From positions 1-5,909 of the forward strand of contig JAQSXM010000399.1 in assembly GCA_029256645.1 (NCBI GenBank): a stretch of 5,909 bases of DNA, read 5' to 3'. The position numbers and the translations under genes are program-made. Under the pieces are notes generated by a model. The model saw only the letters and a list, made by a program, of their open reading frames with translations. It ran no database searches and was not told the DNA's origin. Positions 1-3,956 of this stretch are shown piece by piece; within the stretch, counting starts at the first letter, position 1, and each line of letters begins with the position of its first letter. The DNA comes from Sporomusa sp. (GTDB lineage: Bacteria > Bacillota_C > Negativicutes > Sporomusales > Sporomusaceae).

Positions 1-672
1 CTGAGCAGGCCGTCCCTGCCAGTCCGTAGCCGGCAACCTGCCAAACAATGTATATTGCATGACAACCCCGGTTAAGACTTCGGGTATCGGCGGACAACCG
101 GGTATCTTGATGACCGGTTTGTCGGTTATTACCTGATCGACAGGGACAGCCAGAGTAGGATTGGGTCTGACGGCCGGAATGCCGCCCCAGGCAGCACATG
201 TGCCAACGGCGAGAACGGCAGCGGCCTGTTTTGCTACCTTTTTCAGGGTTTCAATATAGGGGACGCCGCCGACCGAACAACAGCCTGCTTCGGCCACCGG
301 CACAGCCCCCTCAGCCACTACAAGGTATTTACCACTAAAATCCTGCATTAATTGGCTGCGATGCTGTTCTGCTTCCTGACCGGCAGCAGACGACAGCAGT
401 TCGTGATATTCAACCCTGACCATGTTTAAAATGGCTTCTGCCGCCGGCGGCGCATTCGAACTCAAAAACGCCATGGAACAACCGGAGCAACCCTGGCCTT
501 GCAGCCAGATCACAGGAATTACGGTTTGGCGCTGCGCTTTGGCCATGACTTGCGGCAGGGCGGTTGGCGGCAGCCCCAGGATGCCGGTCAGGGCGCAGCA
601 AACTTTAATAAACTGGCGCCGTGATAAGCTGTTGATTTGGAATAGTTCTTCAAGTGTTTGTTTAGCCGTCAT
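1..672 (-). CDS. [NiFe] hydrogenase small subunit, N-terminal 224 residues (3' end outside window)
   Basis: This is the electron-transfer subunit of a membrane-associated, periplasm-facing uptake [NiFe] hydrogenase (HyaA/HybO/HydA family). It carries FeS clusters that take electrons from the Ni-Fe site of the large subunit. The frame is open from ATG at 672 to the window edge. The N terminus is a Tat signal: SRRQFIK at residues 17-23, a hydrophobic stretch at about 24-38, then Ala-rich sequence. The mature part has the proximal-cluster cysteines in GCSGCS (Cys62, Cys65), GTCAAWGG (Cys159) and PGCPP (Cys193). VEYHE (87-91), VVAEGAVP (118-125) and RPNPT (169-173) also match the family. The family is usually about 300-380 residues, so the C-terminal ligands of the medial and distal clusters lie beyond the window. 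The start is set by AGGGG seven bases upstream and by the Tat motif position. The large subunit is expected next but is not visible. The exact subgroup and symbol cannot be decided here. Confidence 0.96.
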   Translation of the reverse strand, partial: MTAKQTLEELFQINSLSRRQFIKVCCALTGILGLPPTALPQVMAKAQRQTVIPVIWLQGQGCSGCSMAFLSSNAPPAAEAILNMVRVEYHELLSSAAGQEAEQHRSQLMQDFSGKYLVVAEGAVPVAEAGCCSVGGVPYIETLKKVAKQAAAVLAVGTCAAWGGIPAVRPNPTLAVPVDQVITDKPVIKIPGCPPIPEVLTGVVMQYTLFGRLPATDWQGRPAQ

Positions 673-693
673 TACATACCCCTAAATATATAA

Positions 694-726
694 AGGCCGT
701 ATTCCACTGTACATGGAACACGGCCT
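694..726 (-). promoter_or_regulatory. Leader hairpin next to the hydrogenase ribosome binding site
   Basis: AGGCCGTATTCCA (694-706) and TGGAACACGGCCT (714-726) form a 13-bp stem with one imperfect pair and a 7-base loop. On the minus strand the stem is followed by TTTATATATTT and then the AGGGG ribosome binding site. It lies between the predicted start (~769) and the ATG (672). It could be an attenuator, a terminator for transcripts arriving from the upstream small ORFs, or an mRNA-stabilising element. The interrupted T tract makes a plain terminator only moderately convincing. Confidence 0.5.
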
Positions 727-775
727 CTTGTTCTCCAACGAGTCAGCAATGTCAATTTAATCTAATTTAGATATT

Positions 776-804
776 ATTTTACAGCCTCTTAGTACGCTTG
801 TCAA
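776..804 (-). promoter_or_regulatory. Sigma-A type promoter of the hydrogenase gene
   Basis: On the minus strand TTGACA (804-799) is followed by exactly 17 bases and TAAAAT (781-776). This is a consensus -35 and a 5/6 -10. Transcription would start near 769, giving a leader of roughly 97 bases before the hydrogenase ATG at 672. The hydrogenase can therefore be transcribed independently of the two small ORFs upstream. Confidence 0.7.
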
Positions 805-854
805 TATCGTCTGAAAGCAAGGCTGGTTTTTCTTGTTCCAGTATGATTAATGAC

Positions 855-1226
855 TTAGTAGGGTCTGCCTAATCTTATAAATGCTTGACAATAAATACGT
901 CTGCTGATATAGAAGGGCGGCGGGGGAAAGCCGGTATGAAGCCGGCAATGCAAGGGATAGATAAAATATAGTATCTGTCCCTCTTGTTTTTTTAAAGCAA
1001 TCTGATAAACAAATGATTTAGCTGGTAAGTCCAATTCGTCCAGATCCATATTATCTGGCGGTCTGATCAATACATCGTTAATAACCTGGGGTGGGGGTTT
1101 TGCGAGTTTGAAAATAAAATCATAAGGGCTGTCGTCTAATTCAATCCCCCTTATTTTTCCCAGTGCTTCATTGTGATCGATCTCGTCCGGTTTTGCGCCG
1201 GTCAGGGAAGAGTTAAGGAACTGCAT
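855..1226 (-). CDS. Small hypothetical protein (123 aa), overlapping its upstream neighbour
   Basis: I do not recognise this family. The frame starts at ATG 1226, two codons after an in-frame TAG, so no earlier start is available. It overlaps the end of the 143-residue ORF by 14 bases. No Shine-Dalgarno sequence is visible before the ATG, so translation would have to be coupled to the upstream gene. The first ~75 residues are acidic and look like a folded protein, with PYDFIFKLAKPPPQV near residues 34-48 and DNMDLDELDLP at 58-68. The last ~30 residues are basic with a Pro run (PPPP, 101-104), unlike the rest. A frameshift near the 3' end is therefore possible. There is no signal peptide or membrane segment. 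That it is a real gene is inferred only from the overlap and the frame length. Confidence 0.45.
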   Translation of the reverse strand: MQFLNSSLTGAKPDEIDHNEALGKIRGIELDDSPYDFIFKLAKPPPQVINDVLIRPPDNMDLDELDLPAKSFVYQIALKKQEGQILYFIYPLHCRLHTGFPPPPFYISRRIYCQAFIRLGRPY

Positions 1227-1644
1227 TCGCTAATGGAGACTGGGCAGCAGACTCCGACGGCGGAAGAGAATTTGCCTGGGAATTGGCCGTGGCCTGAGCA
1301 TAAAAATAATTCTTTGCCTTAGCCACGTTGCCTTGCGCATATTCGGACTGCATGTTTTCCCATACAGCAGGTGTCAGGTTACTAAGCAGCGCAGAGACTC
1401 TGTTCCTGGCGTCAACTGTTTGGAGTCCGTTATTCAGCTCCAGCTTTGCTAAATCCTGCTCTAAGTAGCCATAATTGACATATTGCGGATAAAAATCATG
1501 CACCATCATATAATTTGCCTTCAGGAAACTACATGATGCCTCCTCACCCATAGACTCGGAAAAACTTTGCAGAAGATTGTTATACTGCTCCCCGTTAATA
1601 ACGCGAAGCAGGTTATCCAGGGCTTGGTCAAATAATTCGCTCAC
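1213..1644 (-). CDS. Small helical hypothetical protein (143 aa)
   Basis: I do not recognise this family. The start is GTG at 1644. A TGA lies two codons upstream in frame, and AAAGGAG sits ten bases before the GTG, so the start is well fixed. Residues 1-118 look mostly alpha-helical and amphipathic, with many Leu, Asn, Gln and Tyr and only one Cys (residue 38). Residues 119-143 are a low-complexity Ala/Ser/Gln/Pro tail. No signal peptide or transmembrane segment is present, so a cytoplasmic protein is expected. The stop overlaps the next ORF, suggesting a two-gene unit. The unit lies upstream of the hydrogenase on the same strand, but the hydrogenase has its own promoter, so a functional link is not shown. 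Confidence 0.65.
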   Translation of the reverse strand: MSELFDQALDNLLRVINGEQYNNLLQSFSESMGEEASCSFLKANYMMVHDFYPQYVNYGYLEQDLAKLELNNGLQTVDARNRVSALLSNLTPAVWENMQSEYAQGNVAKAKNYFYAQATANSQANSLPPSESAAQSPLANAVP

Positions 1645-1700
1645 AGGTCATCATCTCCTTTTTTTGTAACATCATAGCAACTAAGATCGCCTCCTTTTTG

Positions 1701-1720
1701 GTCAGCATGTTGCAGCTGAC
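1701..1720 (-). promoter_or_regulatory. Hairpin upstream of the 143-aa ORF
   Basis: GTCAGC (1701-1706) and GCTGAC (1715-1720) form a perfect 6-bp stem with an 8-base loop, 57 bases upstream of the GTG start at 1644. It may be a leader structure or an operator. No convincing promoter was found next to it. Confidence 0.25.
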
Positions 1721-1759
1721 AGGGTATCGACACGGATCCATAACAAGGGCAAAGAAAAA

Positions 1760-1777
1760 GTCACACGATTGTGTGAC
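1760..1777 (-). terminator. Intrinsic terminator on the minus strand
   Basis: GTCACAC (1760-1766) and GTGTGAC (1771-1777) form a perfect 7-bp stem with a 4-base loop. Read on the minus strand the stem is followed by TTTTTCTTT. It would end a leftward transcript coming from the gene-poor region to the right and insulate the 143-aa ORF from it. Confidence 0.6.
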
Positions 1778-1797
1778 CTAGCGCTTTGTTCCGGACA

Positions 1798-1830
1798 GCC
1801 AGCAGCTGGATAGTAAGCCGCGCTGCTGGC
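1798..1830. repeat. Inverted repeat GCCAGCAGC / GCTGCTGGC
   Basis: Perfect 9-base arms (1798-1806 and 1822-1830) flank a 15-base loop. No T tract follows on either strand. It lies 21 bases from the minus-strand terminator at 1760-1777 and might act with it. Its role is unknown. Confidence 0.4.
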
Positions 1831-2212
1831 AGATCCCTCTATTTCTTATCCGTACATATTGGCCTGTATTTGGTGGGTAACCGCAAAAATTTTATTCCAT
1901 TAAAAAAGTAAGTTGCCAACAGGAATACGGACCGTATAAAAATCGTGGTGATTTTGCCGATGATTTTAAGCGGCGGGAGAGACCAGTAAGCCATGCTGCC
2001 TGAACAAAACATTGGGAAAGATTTTAAACTCCGGAAAATGATCCACATTAGCGCAACCCGATTTCTGCCCAGTAAAATCAAGGATTCCAGGACCAGTTGA
2101 CGATAGGCATATTACCGTTTAGGGTATTAAACATTTTTCTGTGGGAAATTCCTATTAGTTGGTTATCTGACAAGGGGCAGTTGTTTAACTAAACATATCT
2201 TTATTGATTGTG

Positions 2213-2304
2213 GATAATTACAGGGTGGCGGAAAGCCGGTAATAAAATAAGGACAGGTAATGTGTTGTCAAGAATAGTAACACATCATCTGTCCATTTGT
2301 TTTT
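2213..2304 (+). ncRNA. Candidate small RNA (low confidence)
   Basis: A weak promoter is possible: TAAACA (2190-2195), 17 bases, then GATAAT (2213-2218), with a start near 2225. The transcript would hold a small GGC-GGAAA-GCC hairpin, an A-rich linker, the 16-bp hairpin and a T-rich end near 2304, about 80 bases in all. It matches no riboswitch or RNA family I know. The promoter match is weak and this is inference. Confidence 0.2.
2251..2294 (+). terminator. Large 16-bp hairpin, possible bidirectional terminator
   Basis: Arms 2251-2266 and 2279-2294 pair at 15 of 16 positions, counting one G-U wobble and one A-C mismatch, around a 12-base loop. The plus strand continues ATTTGTTTTT, and the minus strand continues TTATTTTATT, so it could terminate transcripts in either direction. 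No gene is visible just upstream on either strand, so it may instead be the 3' part of a small RNA starting near 2225. Confidence 0.5.
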
Positions 2305-2375
2305 AACCAAGCAAAATAACTGATAAATTCCCATGAGAAGTTAATGCCCAGGTATCTGCTGACAGCATTTTCCTG

Positions 2376-2412
2376 TATAATGGAAAAAGGGACGAGCAGC
2401 AACTCGTCCCTT
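2376..2412 (+). promoter_or_regulatory. -10 element and 5'-terminal hairpin of the small-peptide gene
   Basis: TATAAT (2376-2381) is a perfect -10, but no good -35 sits 16-18 bases upstream. The predicted start is near 2388, at the first bases of a perfect 10-bp hairpin: AAGGGACGAG (2387-2396), a 6-base loop, and CTCGTCCCTT (2403-2412). A stem at the very 5' end of an mRNA usually protects it from decay. On the minus strand the same stem is followed by TTTCC, so it might also stop leftward transcription. Confidence 0.5.
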
Positions 2413-2436
2413 AACTGAATACAGGAGGTGATTGTT

Positions 2437-2526
2437 ATGCGCCTTGAGACAAAACAGTTCAAGTTCCACGTCTCAATAGCGGATTTGCTGTCAATGATTA
2501 AGTTCATTGTCAGTCTCTTCCGTTAA
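2437..2526 (+). CDS. 29-residue small protein, unknown function
   Basis: ATG at 2437 follows AGGAGGTGAT, a ten-base match to the 16S anti-Shine-Dalgarno region, eight bases from GGAGG to the ATG. The frame ends at TAA 2524-2526. The peptide is basic, with a polar N-terminal third (Arg2, Glu4, Lys6, Lys9) and a hydrophobic, probably amphipathic C-terminal half: ADLLSMIKFIVSLF at residues 15-28, ending in Arg29. It has no Cys. The gene is framed by a perfect -10 and 5' hairpin upstream and by a hairpin just downstream (2543-2571), so it looks like a self-contained monocistronic unit. The size and shape suggest a membrane-surface-binding peptide, as in SpoVM-like or type I toxin-like peptides, but it has no clear similarity to either. 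No function is claimed. Confidence 0.6.
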   Translation: MRLETKQFKFHVSIADLLSMIKFIVSLFR

Positions 2527-2542
2527 ACCTCCGGTATTCACC

Positions 2543-2571
2543 GAACGTCCCTGGTACAAACAGGGGCGTTC
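2543..2571 (+). terminator. Hairpin after the small-peptide gene, probable terminator
   Basis: GAACGTCCCTG (2543-2553) and CAGGGGCGTTC (2561-2571) form an 11-bp stem with one U-G pair and a 7-base loop, 17 bases after the stop codon. It is followed by TTAATAT, a weak U tract. The position fits the end of the small-peptide transcript. Confidence 0.5.
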
Positions 2572-2668
2572 TTAATATCCTATGCTTATTATAACCGTAT
2601 TAGTATACTTTTAACAAGCTTTTTTACTGCCTGCCCGAAAGGCCTGGCACTATCGTTTAGGTTGGGAG

Positions 2669-2685
2669 CAGAACTCCTTGTTCTG
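2669..2685 (-). terminator. Weak hairpin downstream of the XRE gene
   Basis: CAGAAC (2669-2674) and GTTCTG (2680-2685) form a 6-bp stem with a 5-base loop, 14 bases past the end of the XRE regulator. No T tract follows on the minus strand, so termination is uncertain. Confidence 0.25.
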
Positions 2686-2698
2686 GGAAACAAGAAAA

Positions 2699-2926
2699 TT
2701 ACTTTTTATCCGGAATATCCGATAAACCAATCAGATAATCAACAGAAACATTAAAGTATTCAGCTAGAGCAACAAGTTTATCAATGGACGGGAGATTTGC
2801 TCCACTGGCAAACTGACTTATTGCGGGGCGGCTTACGCCAATGGCAGTGCCCAGGGTCTGTTTAGATATGTTGTGCTGCTGCAATAGAAGACTTAGGCGC
2901 TGAGCGAACTTTTCTTTTTCAAACAT
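2699..2926 (-). CDS. XRE-family transcriptional regulator (75 aa)
   Basis: This is a single-domain helix-turn-helix DNA-binding protein of the Cro/CI (XRE) type. The domain covers residues 7-65. The scaffold helix is near SKQTLGTAIG (21-30) and the recognition helix is SRPAISQFASG (32-42). NLPSIDKLVALAEYFNVSVDYLIG (44-67) is the typical C-terminal half, and only about eight residues follow. There is no oligomerisation or peptidase domain. ATG at 2926 has AGGGAG seven bases upstream. Two palindromes (2943-2959 and 2974-2990) lie directly in front of the gene and are its probable operators, implying autoregulation. Its recognition helix lacks the Gln-Gln pair of the two other HTH proteins here, and its candidate operators have a different sequence, so it appears to be a separate control circuit. 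Confidence 0.9.
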   Translation of the reverse strand: MFEKEKFAQRLSLLLQQHNISKQTLGTAIGVSRPAISQFASGANLPSIDKLVALAEYFNVSVDYLIGLSDIPDKK

Positions 2927-2937
2927 TAAAAAACTCC

Positions 2938-2966
2938 CTGACGGTAAGTAATACTTACCATATAAT
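2938..2966 (+). promoter_or_regulatory. Rightward promoter between XRE operators
   Basis: CTGACG (2938-2943), a 17-base spacer and a perfect TATAAT (2961-2966) form a plausible plus-strand promoter starting near 2973. Operator A sits in the spacer and operator B on the start site, as in a repressed promoter. No convincing gene follows on the plus strand before the convergent S24 gene. The product may be untranslated or antisense. Confidence 0.45.
2943..2959. promoter_or_regulatory. Operator A: perfect 17-bp palindrome
   Basis: GGTAAGTAATACTTACC has perfect 8-base arms around one central base. It begins 17 bases upstream of the XRE start codon and fills the spacer of a plus-strand promoter (2938-2966). 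It is the likely binding site of the adjacent XRE protein, an assignment made from position only. Confidence 0.75.
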
Positions 2967-2973
2967 TACACTT

Positions 2974-2990
2974 GGTAAGTATTACTTATG
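2974..2990. promoter_or_regulatory. Operator B: second copy of the GGTAAGTA palindrome
   Basis: GGTAAGTATTACTTATG repeats operator A with two mismatches in the outer right arm. The centres are 31 bp apart, about three helical turns, so dimers could bind on the same face of the DNA. It covers the predicted start site of the plus-strand promoter. Confidence 0.7.
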
Positions 2991-2999
2991 ATGGCGAAT

Positions 3000-3235
3000 T
3001 TTTAAACCAATACGCAAGGGATAAGTCTGTCTAAAAATGTGTCCTCAGGACCTTGTTGCCATTGTCACACAGGCATGGACCGTGTGCAGCAATGGAAAAC
3101 AGGGGTGTGTTCCGTGCGGTTTATTTCCATTATAGCGCGGCAGACGGGTGTCTTCAATGCAATAAGTAAAAGTGTATACCTGTAGCTTTGACCTGCAAAG
3201 ACTAACAAGCACGGGGCTAGTTGATGAGGGACCTG
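3000..3235. other. Non-coding stretch between the XRE and S24 genes
   Basis: No supportable ORF is present. Notable are a stem-loop at 3059-3095 (CCATTG/CAATGG plus CACAC/GTGTG) and a minus-strand promoter at 3129-3157. Two short plus-strand frames of 32 and 36 codons lack ribosome binding sites. Confidence 0.5.
3129..3157 (-). promoter_or_regulatory. Minus-strand promoter downstream of the S24 gene
   Basis: TTGAAG (3157-3152), exactly 17 bases, then a perfect TATAAT (3134-3129). Transcription would start near 3122, run through the 3059-3095 stem-loop and could continue into the XRE gene with a leader of about 195 bases. Alternatively it makes a small RNA ending near TTTTT at 3033-3037. Confidence 0.45.
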
Positions 3236-3586
3236 TTAATTATGCTGCCGGTAGGTCATTGTTAACACGCCGTATATACGGACCTTGGCGCGGGCGACCT
3301 TTTTGCGCCTGTACTTAGGGTTGTCAGGCACCAGTTCTACAAATTGCTCATCAAGCTCATACACATATTTCAGGGTTGCGTATTCCTCTTCATCCCCGGT
3401 AATGCCGACAGCACAAATCTGACCATTGTCAAAACAGTTTTGCTTGCGGATGAGGGCCTTGTCGCCGTCAAAGATTCTGGCGCCCTCCATGCTGTCACCG
3501 GTTATGCTCAAGATGAAAAATTCCTCCGGGCGGCTGTTTAACCAGGACCCGGGAATATCCTCATAGGGCCGGCCGGTCATCGGCAT
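3236..3586 (-). CDS. S24 (LexA/CI-type) peptidase domain, C-terminal half of a split CI-like repressor
   Basis: This frame holds the LexA/CI-like C-terminal domain, which dimerises the repressor and can cut it in cis during the SOS response. FILSITGDSMEGARIFDGD (residues 24-42) carries the nucleophile Ser32. ATLKYVY (70-76) carries the general base Lys73, and RIYGVLT (103-109) is the usual end, so the Ser-Lys dyad is intact. ATG 3586 has no Shine-Dalgarno, and the frame overlaps the end of the HTH frame by 26 bases. I therefore infer a single repressor gene of about 190 residues broken by a frameshift, or made by an unusual restart or frameshifting event. The Ala-Gly or Cys-Gly cleavage dipeptide expected about 35 residues before the Ser is not visible. 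Only MTG and IPG occur, so the linker looks shortened or self-cleavage may be lost. Confidence 0.85.
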   Translation of the reverse strand: MPMTGRPYEDIPGSWLNSRPEEFFILSITGDSMEGARIFDGDKALIRKQNCFDNGQICAVGITGDEEEYATLKYVYELDEQFVELVPDNPKYRRKKVARAKVRIYGVLTMTYRQHN

Positions 3587-3809
3587 TAAGCGGGATTGCC
3601 GGTAGTTTCCCAGTCTCCTCTATCCCGAATAAACGGCTGAGCGGGATATCAAAAAGAGCAGCCAGTGTCGGGATCAGCGCCGTATCAGGCATAGCCCGTC
3701 CGGCTTCCCATTTAGCAACCGCCTGCTGGGTAACGCCGACAATTTTACTGAGTTCCTCCTGGGTAAGGCCTTTTTTTAGGCGTTCCGATCTAATGATTGC
3801 AGCCAACAT
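3561..3809 (-). CDS. XRE helix-turn-helix domain, N-terminal half of a split CI-like repressor
   Basis: This is a DNA-binding domain of the phage 434/lambda repressor type. Helix 2 is TQEELSKIVG (16-25) and the recognition helix is TQQAVAKWEAG (27-37). The remainder of the domain ends at LSRLFG (57-62). Gln28 and Gln29 match, by motif and numbering as I recall it, the two glutamines with which 434 repressor contacts ACAA half-sites. ACAAC operators lie in the adjacent intergenic region. The start is ATG 3809, with AGGTGAT about four bases upstream. After residue ~74 (LPAIPL) the frame soon ends at TGA 3563-3561. The expected S24 domain continues in the +1 frame, which is open only after a TAG near 3620. 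Any change of frame must therefore fall in the ~60 bases between these stops. It is divergent from the Cro-like gene. Confidence 0.88.
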   Translation of the reverse strand: MLAAIIRSERLKKGLTQEELSKIVGVTQQAVAKWEAGRAMPDTALIPTLAALFDIPLSRLFGIEETGKLPAIPLNADDRPAL

Positions 3810-3832
3810 TTTATCACCTACTTGTCTTCATG

Positions 3833-3851
3833 TTACAACCGACTGTTGTAA
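3833..3851. promoter_or_regulatory. Operator O1
   Basis: TTACAACCGACTGTTGTAA is an inverted repeat with 7-base arms and a 5-base centre. It covers the predicted start (~3848) of the leftward repressor promoter, so binding there should shut off the repressor gene. Confidence 0.75.
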
Positions 3852-3854
3852 AAG

Positions 3855-3883
3855 AAAATAGCAACAACTAAATTTCGTGTAAC
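3855..3883 (-). promoter_or_regulatory. Leftward promoter for the CI-like repressor (PRM-like)
   Basis: On the minus strand GTTACA (3883-3878), 17 bases and TATTTT (3860-3855) match the consensus at 4/6 each. The start would be near 3848, inside operator O1, and about 39 bases before the ATG at 3809. It is a weak promoter, as expected for an autoregulated repressor. Confidence 0.4.
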
Positions 3884-3886
3884 CGA

Positions 3887-3915
3887 TTGACAACAACATG
3901 AGGTTGTATTATTAT
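3887..3915 (+). promoter_or_regulatory. Rightward promoter for the Cro-like gene (PR-like)
   Basis: Perfect TTGACA (3887-3892), exactly 17 bases, then TATTAT (3910-3915, 5/6). The start is near 3922, about 35 bases before the GTG at 3957. Operator O2 occupies 15 of the 17 spacer bases, so a bound repressor would directly exclude RNA polymerase. Confidence 0.75.
3893..3907. promoter_or_regulatory. Operator O2
   Basis: ACAACATGAGGTTGT has the same ACAAC-N5-GTTGT design as O1 and O3. It sits between the -35 and -10 boxes of the rightward promoter. Confidence 0.75.
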
Positions 3916-3929
3916 AAAAAGTGTCGTAA

Positions 3930-3944
3930 ACAACCAAAAGTTGT
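3930..3944. promoter_or_regulatory. Operator O3
   Basis: ACAACCAAAAGTTGT is the third ACAAC-N5-GTTGT site. It lies between the predicted rightward start (~3922) and the Shine-Dalgarno of the Cro-like gene. Its centre is 37 bp from that of O2 and 95 bp from that of O1. Confidence 0.72.
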
Positions 3945-3956
3945 CGGGGTGAGCAT

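Larger units (their letters stand above)
1831..2436. other. Gene-poor, AT-rich stretch
   Basis: I find no supportable protein gene here. A minus-strand frame (1839-2081) is hydrophobic but has no ATG near its left-open end and no Shine-Dalgarno, so it may be decayed coding sequence. The stretch holds a large hairpin (2251-2294), a second hairpin (2387-2412) and the promoter and leader of the small gene at 2437. Confidence 0.5.

Noticed and set aside
410..685. ORFs at 410-601 (minus) and 422-685 (plus) over the start of the hydrogenase gene
   Set aside because: Both are out of frame with the clear hydrogenase small subunit and have no family features of their own.
1659..1700. Possible leader peptide on the minus strand before the 143-aa ORF
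   Set aside because: The ATG has no suitably spaced Shine-Dalgarno sequence and the codons show no attenuator-like repeat.
1839..2081. 80-codon hydrophobic minus-strand ORF
   Set aside because: It starts at TTG with no ribosome binding site and a TAA lies a few codons further upstream. No recognisable domain. At most decayed coding sequence.
2268..2507. 79-codon minus-strand ORF
   Set aside because: It runs through two hairpins and is antisense to the small-peptide gene, which has far better expression signals.
2943..2990. Repeated GGTAAGTA units as a CRISPR or iteron array
   Set aside because: Only two palindromic copies, directly before a regulator gene and overlapping a promoter; operators explain them better.
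3037..3185. Plus-strand short ORFs (ATG 3037, 32 aa; ATG 3075, 36 aa) downstream of the rightward promoter
   Set aside because: Neither has a Shine-Dalgarno sequence, and the second starts inside a stem-loop.
3344..3541. 65-codon plus-strand ORF
   Set aside because: Antisense shadow of the S24 peptidase domain, whose catalytic motifs are intact.
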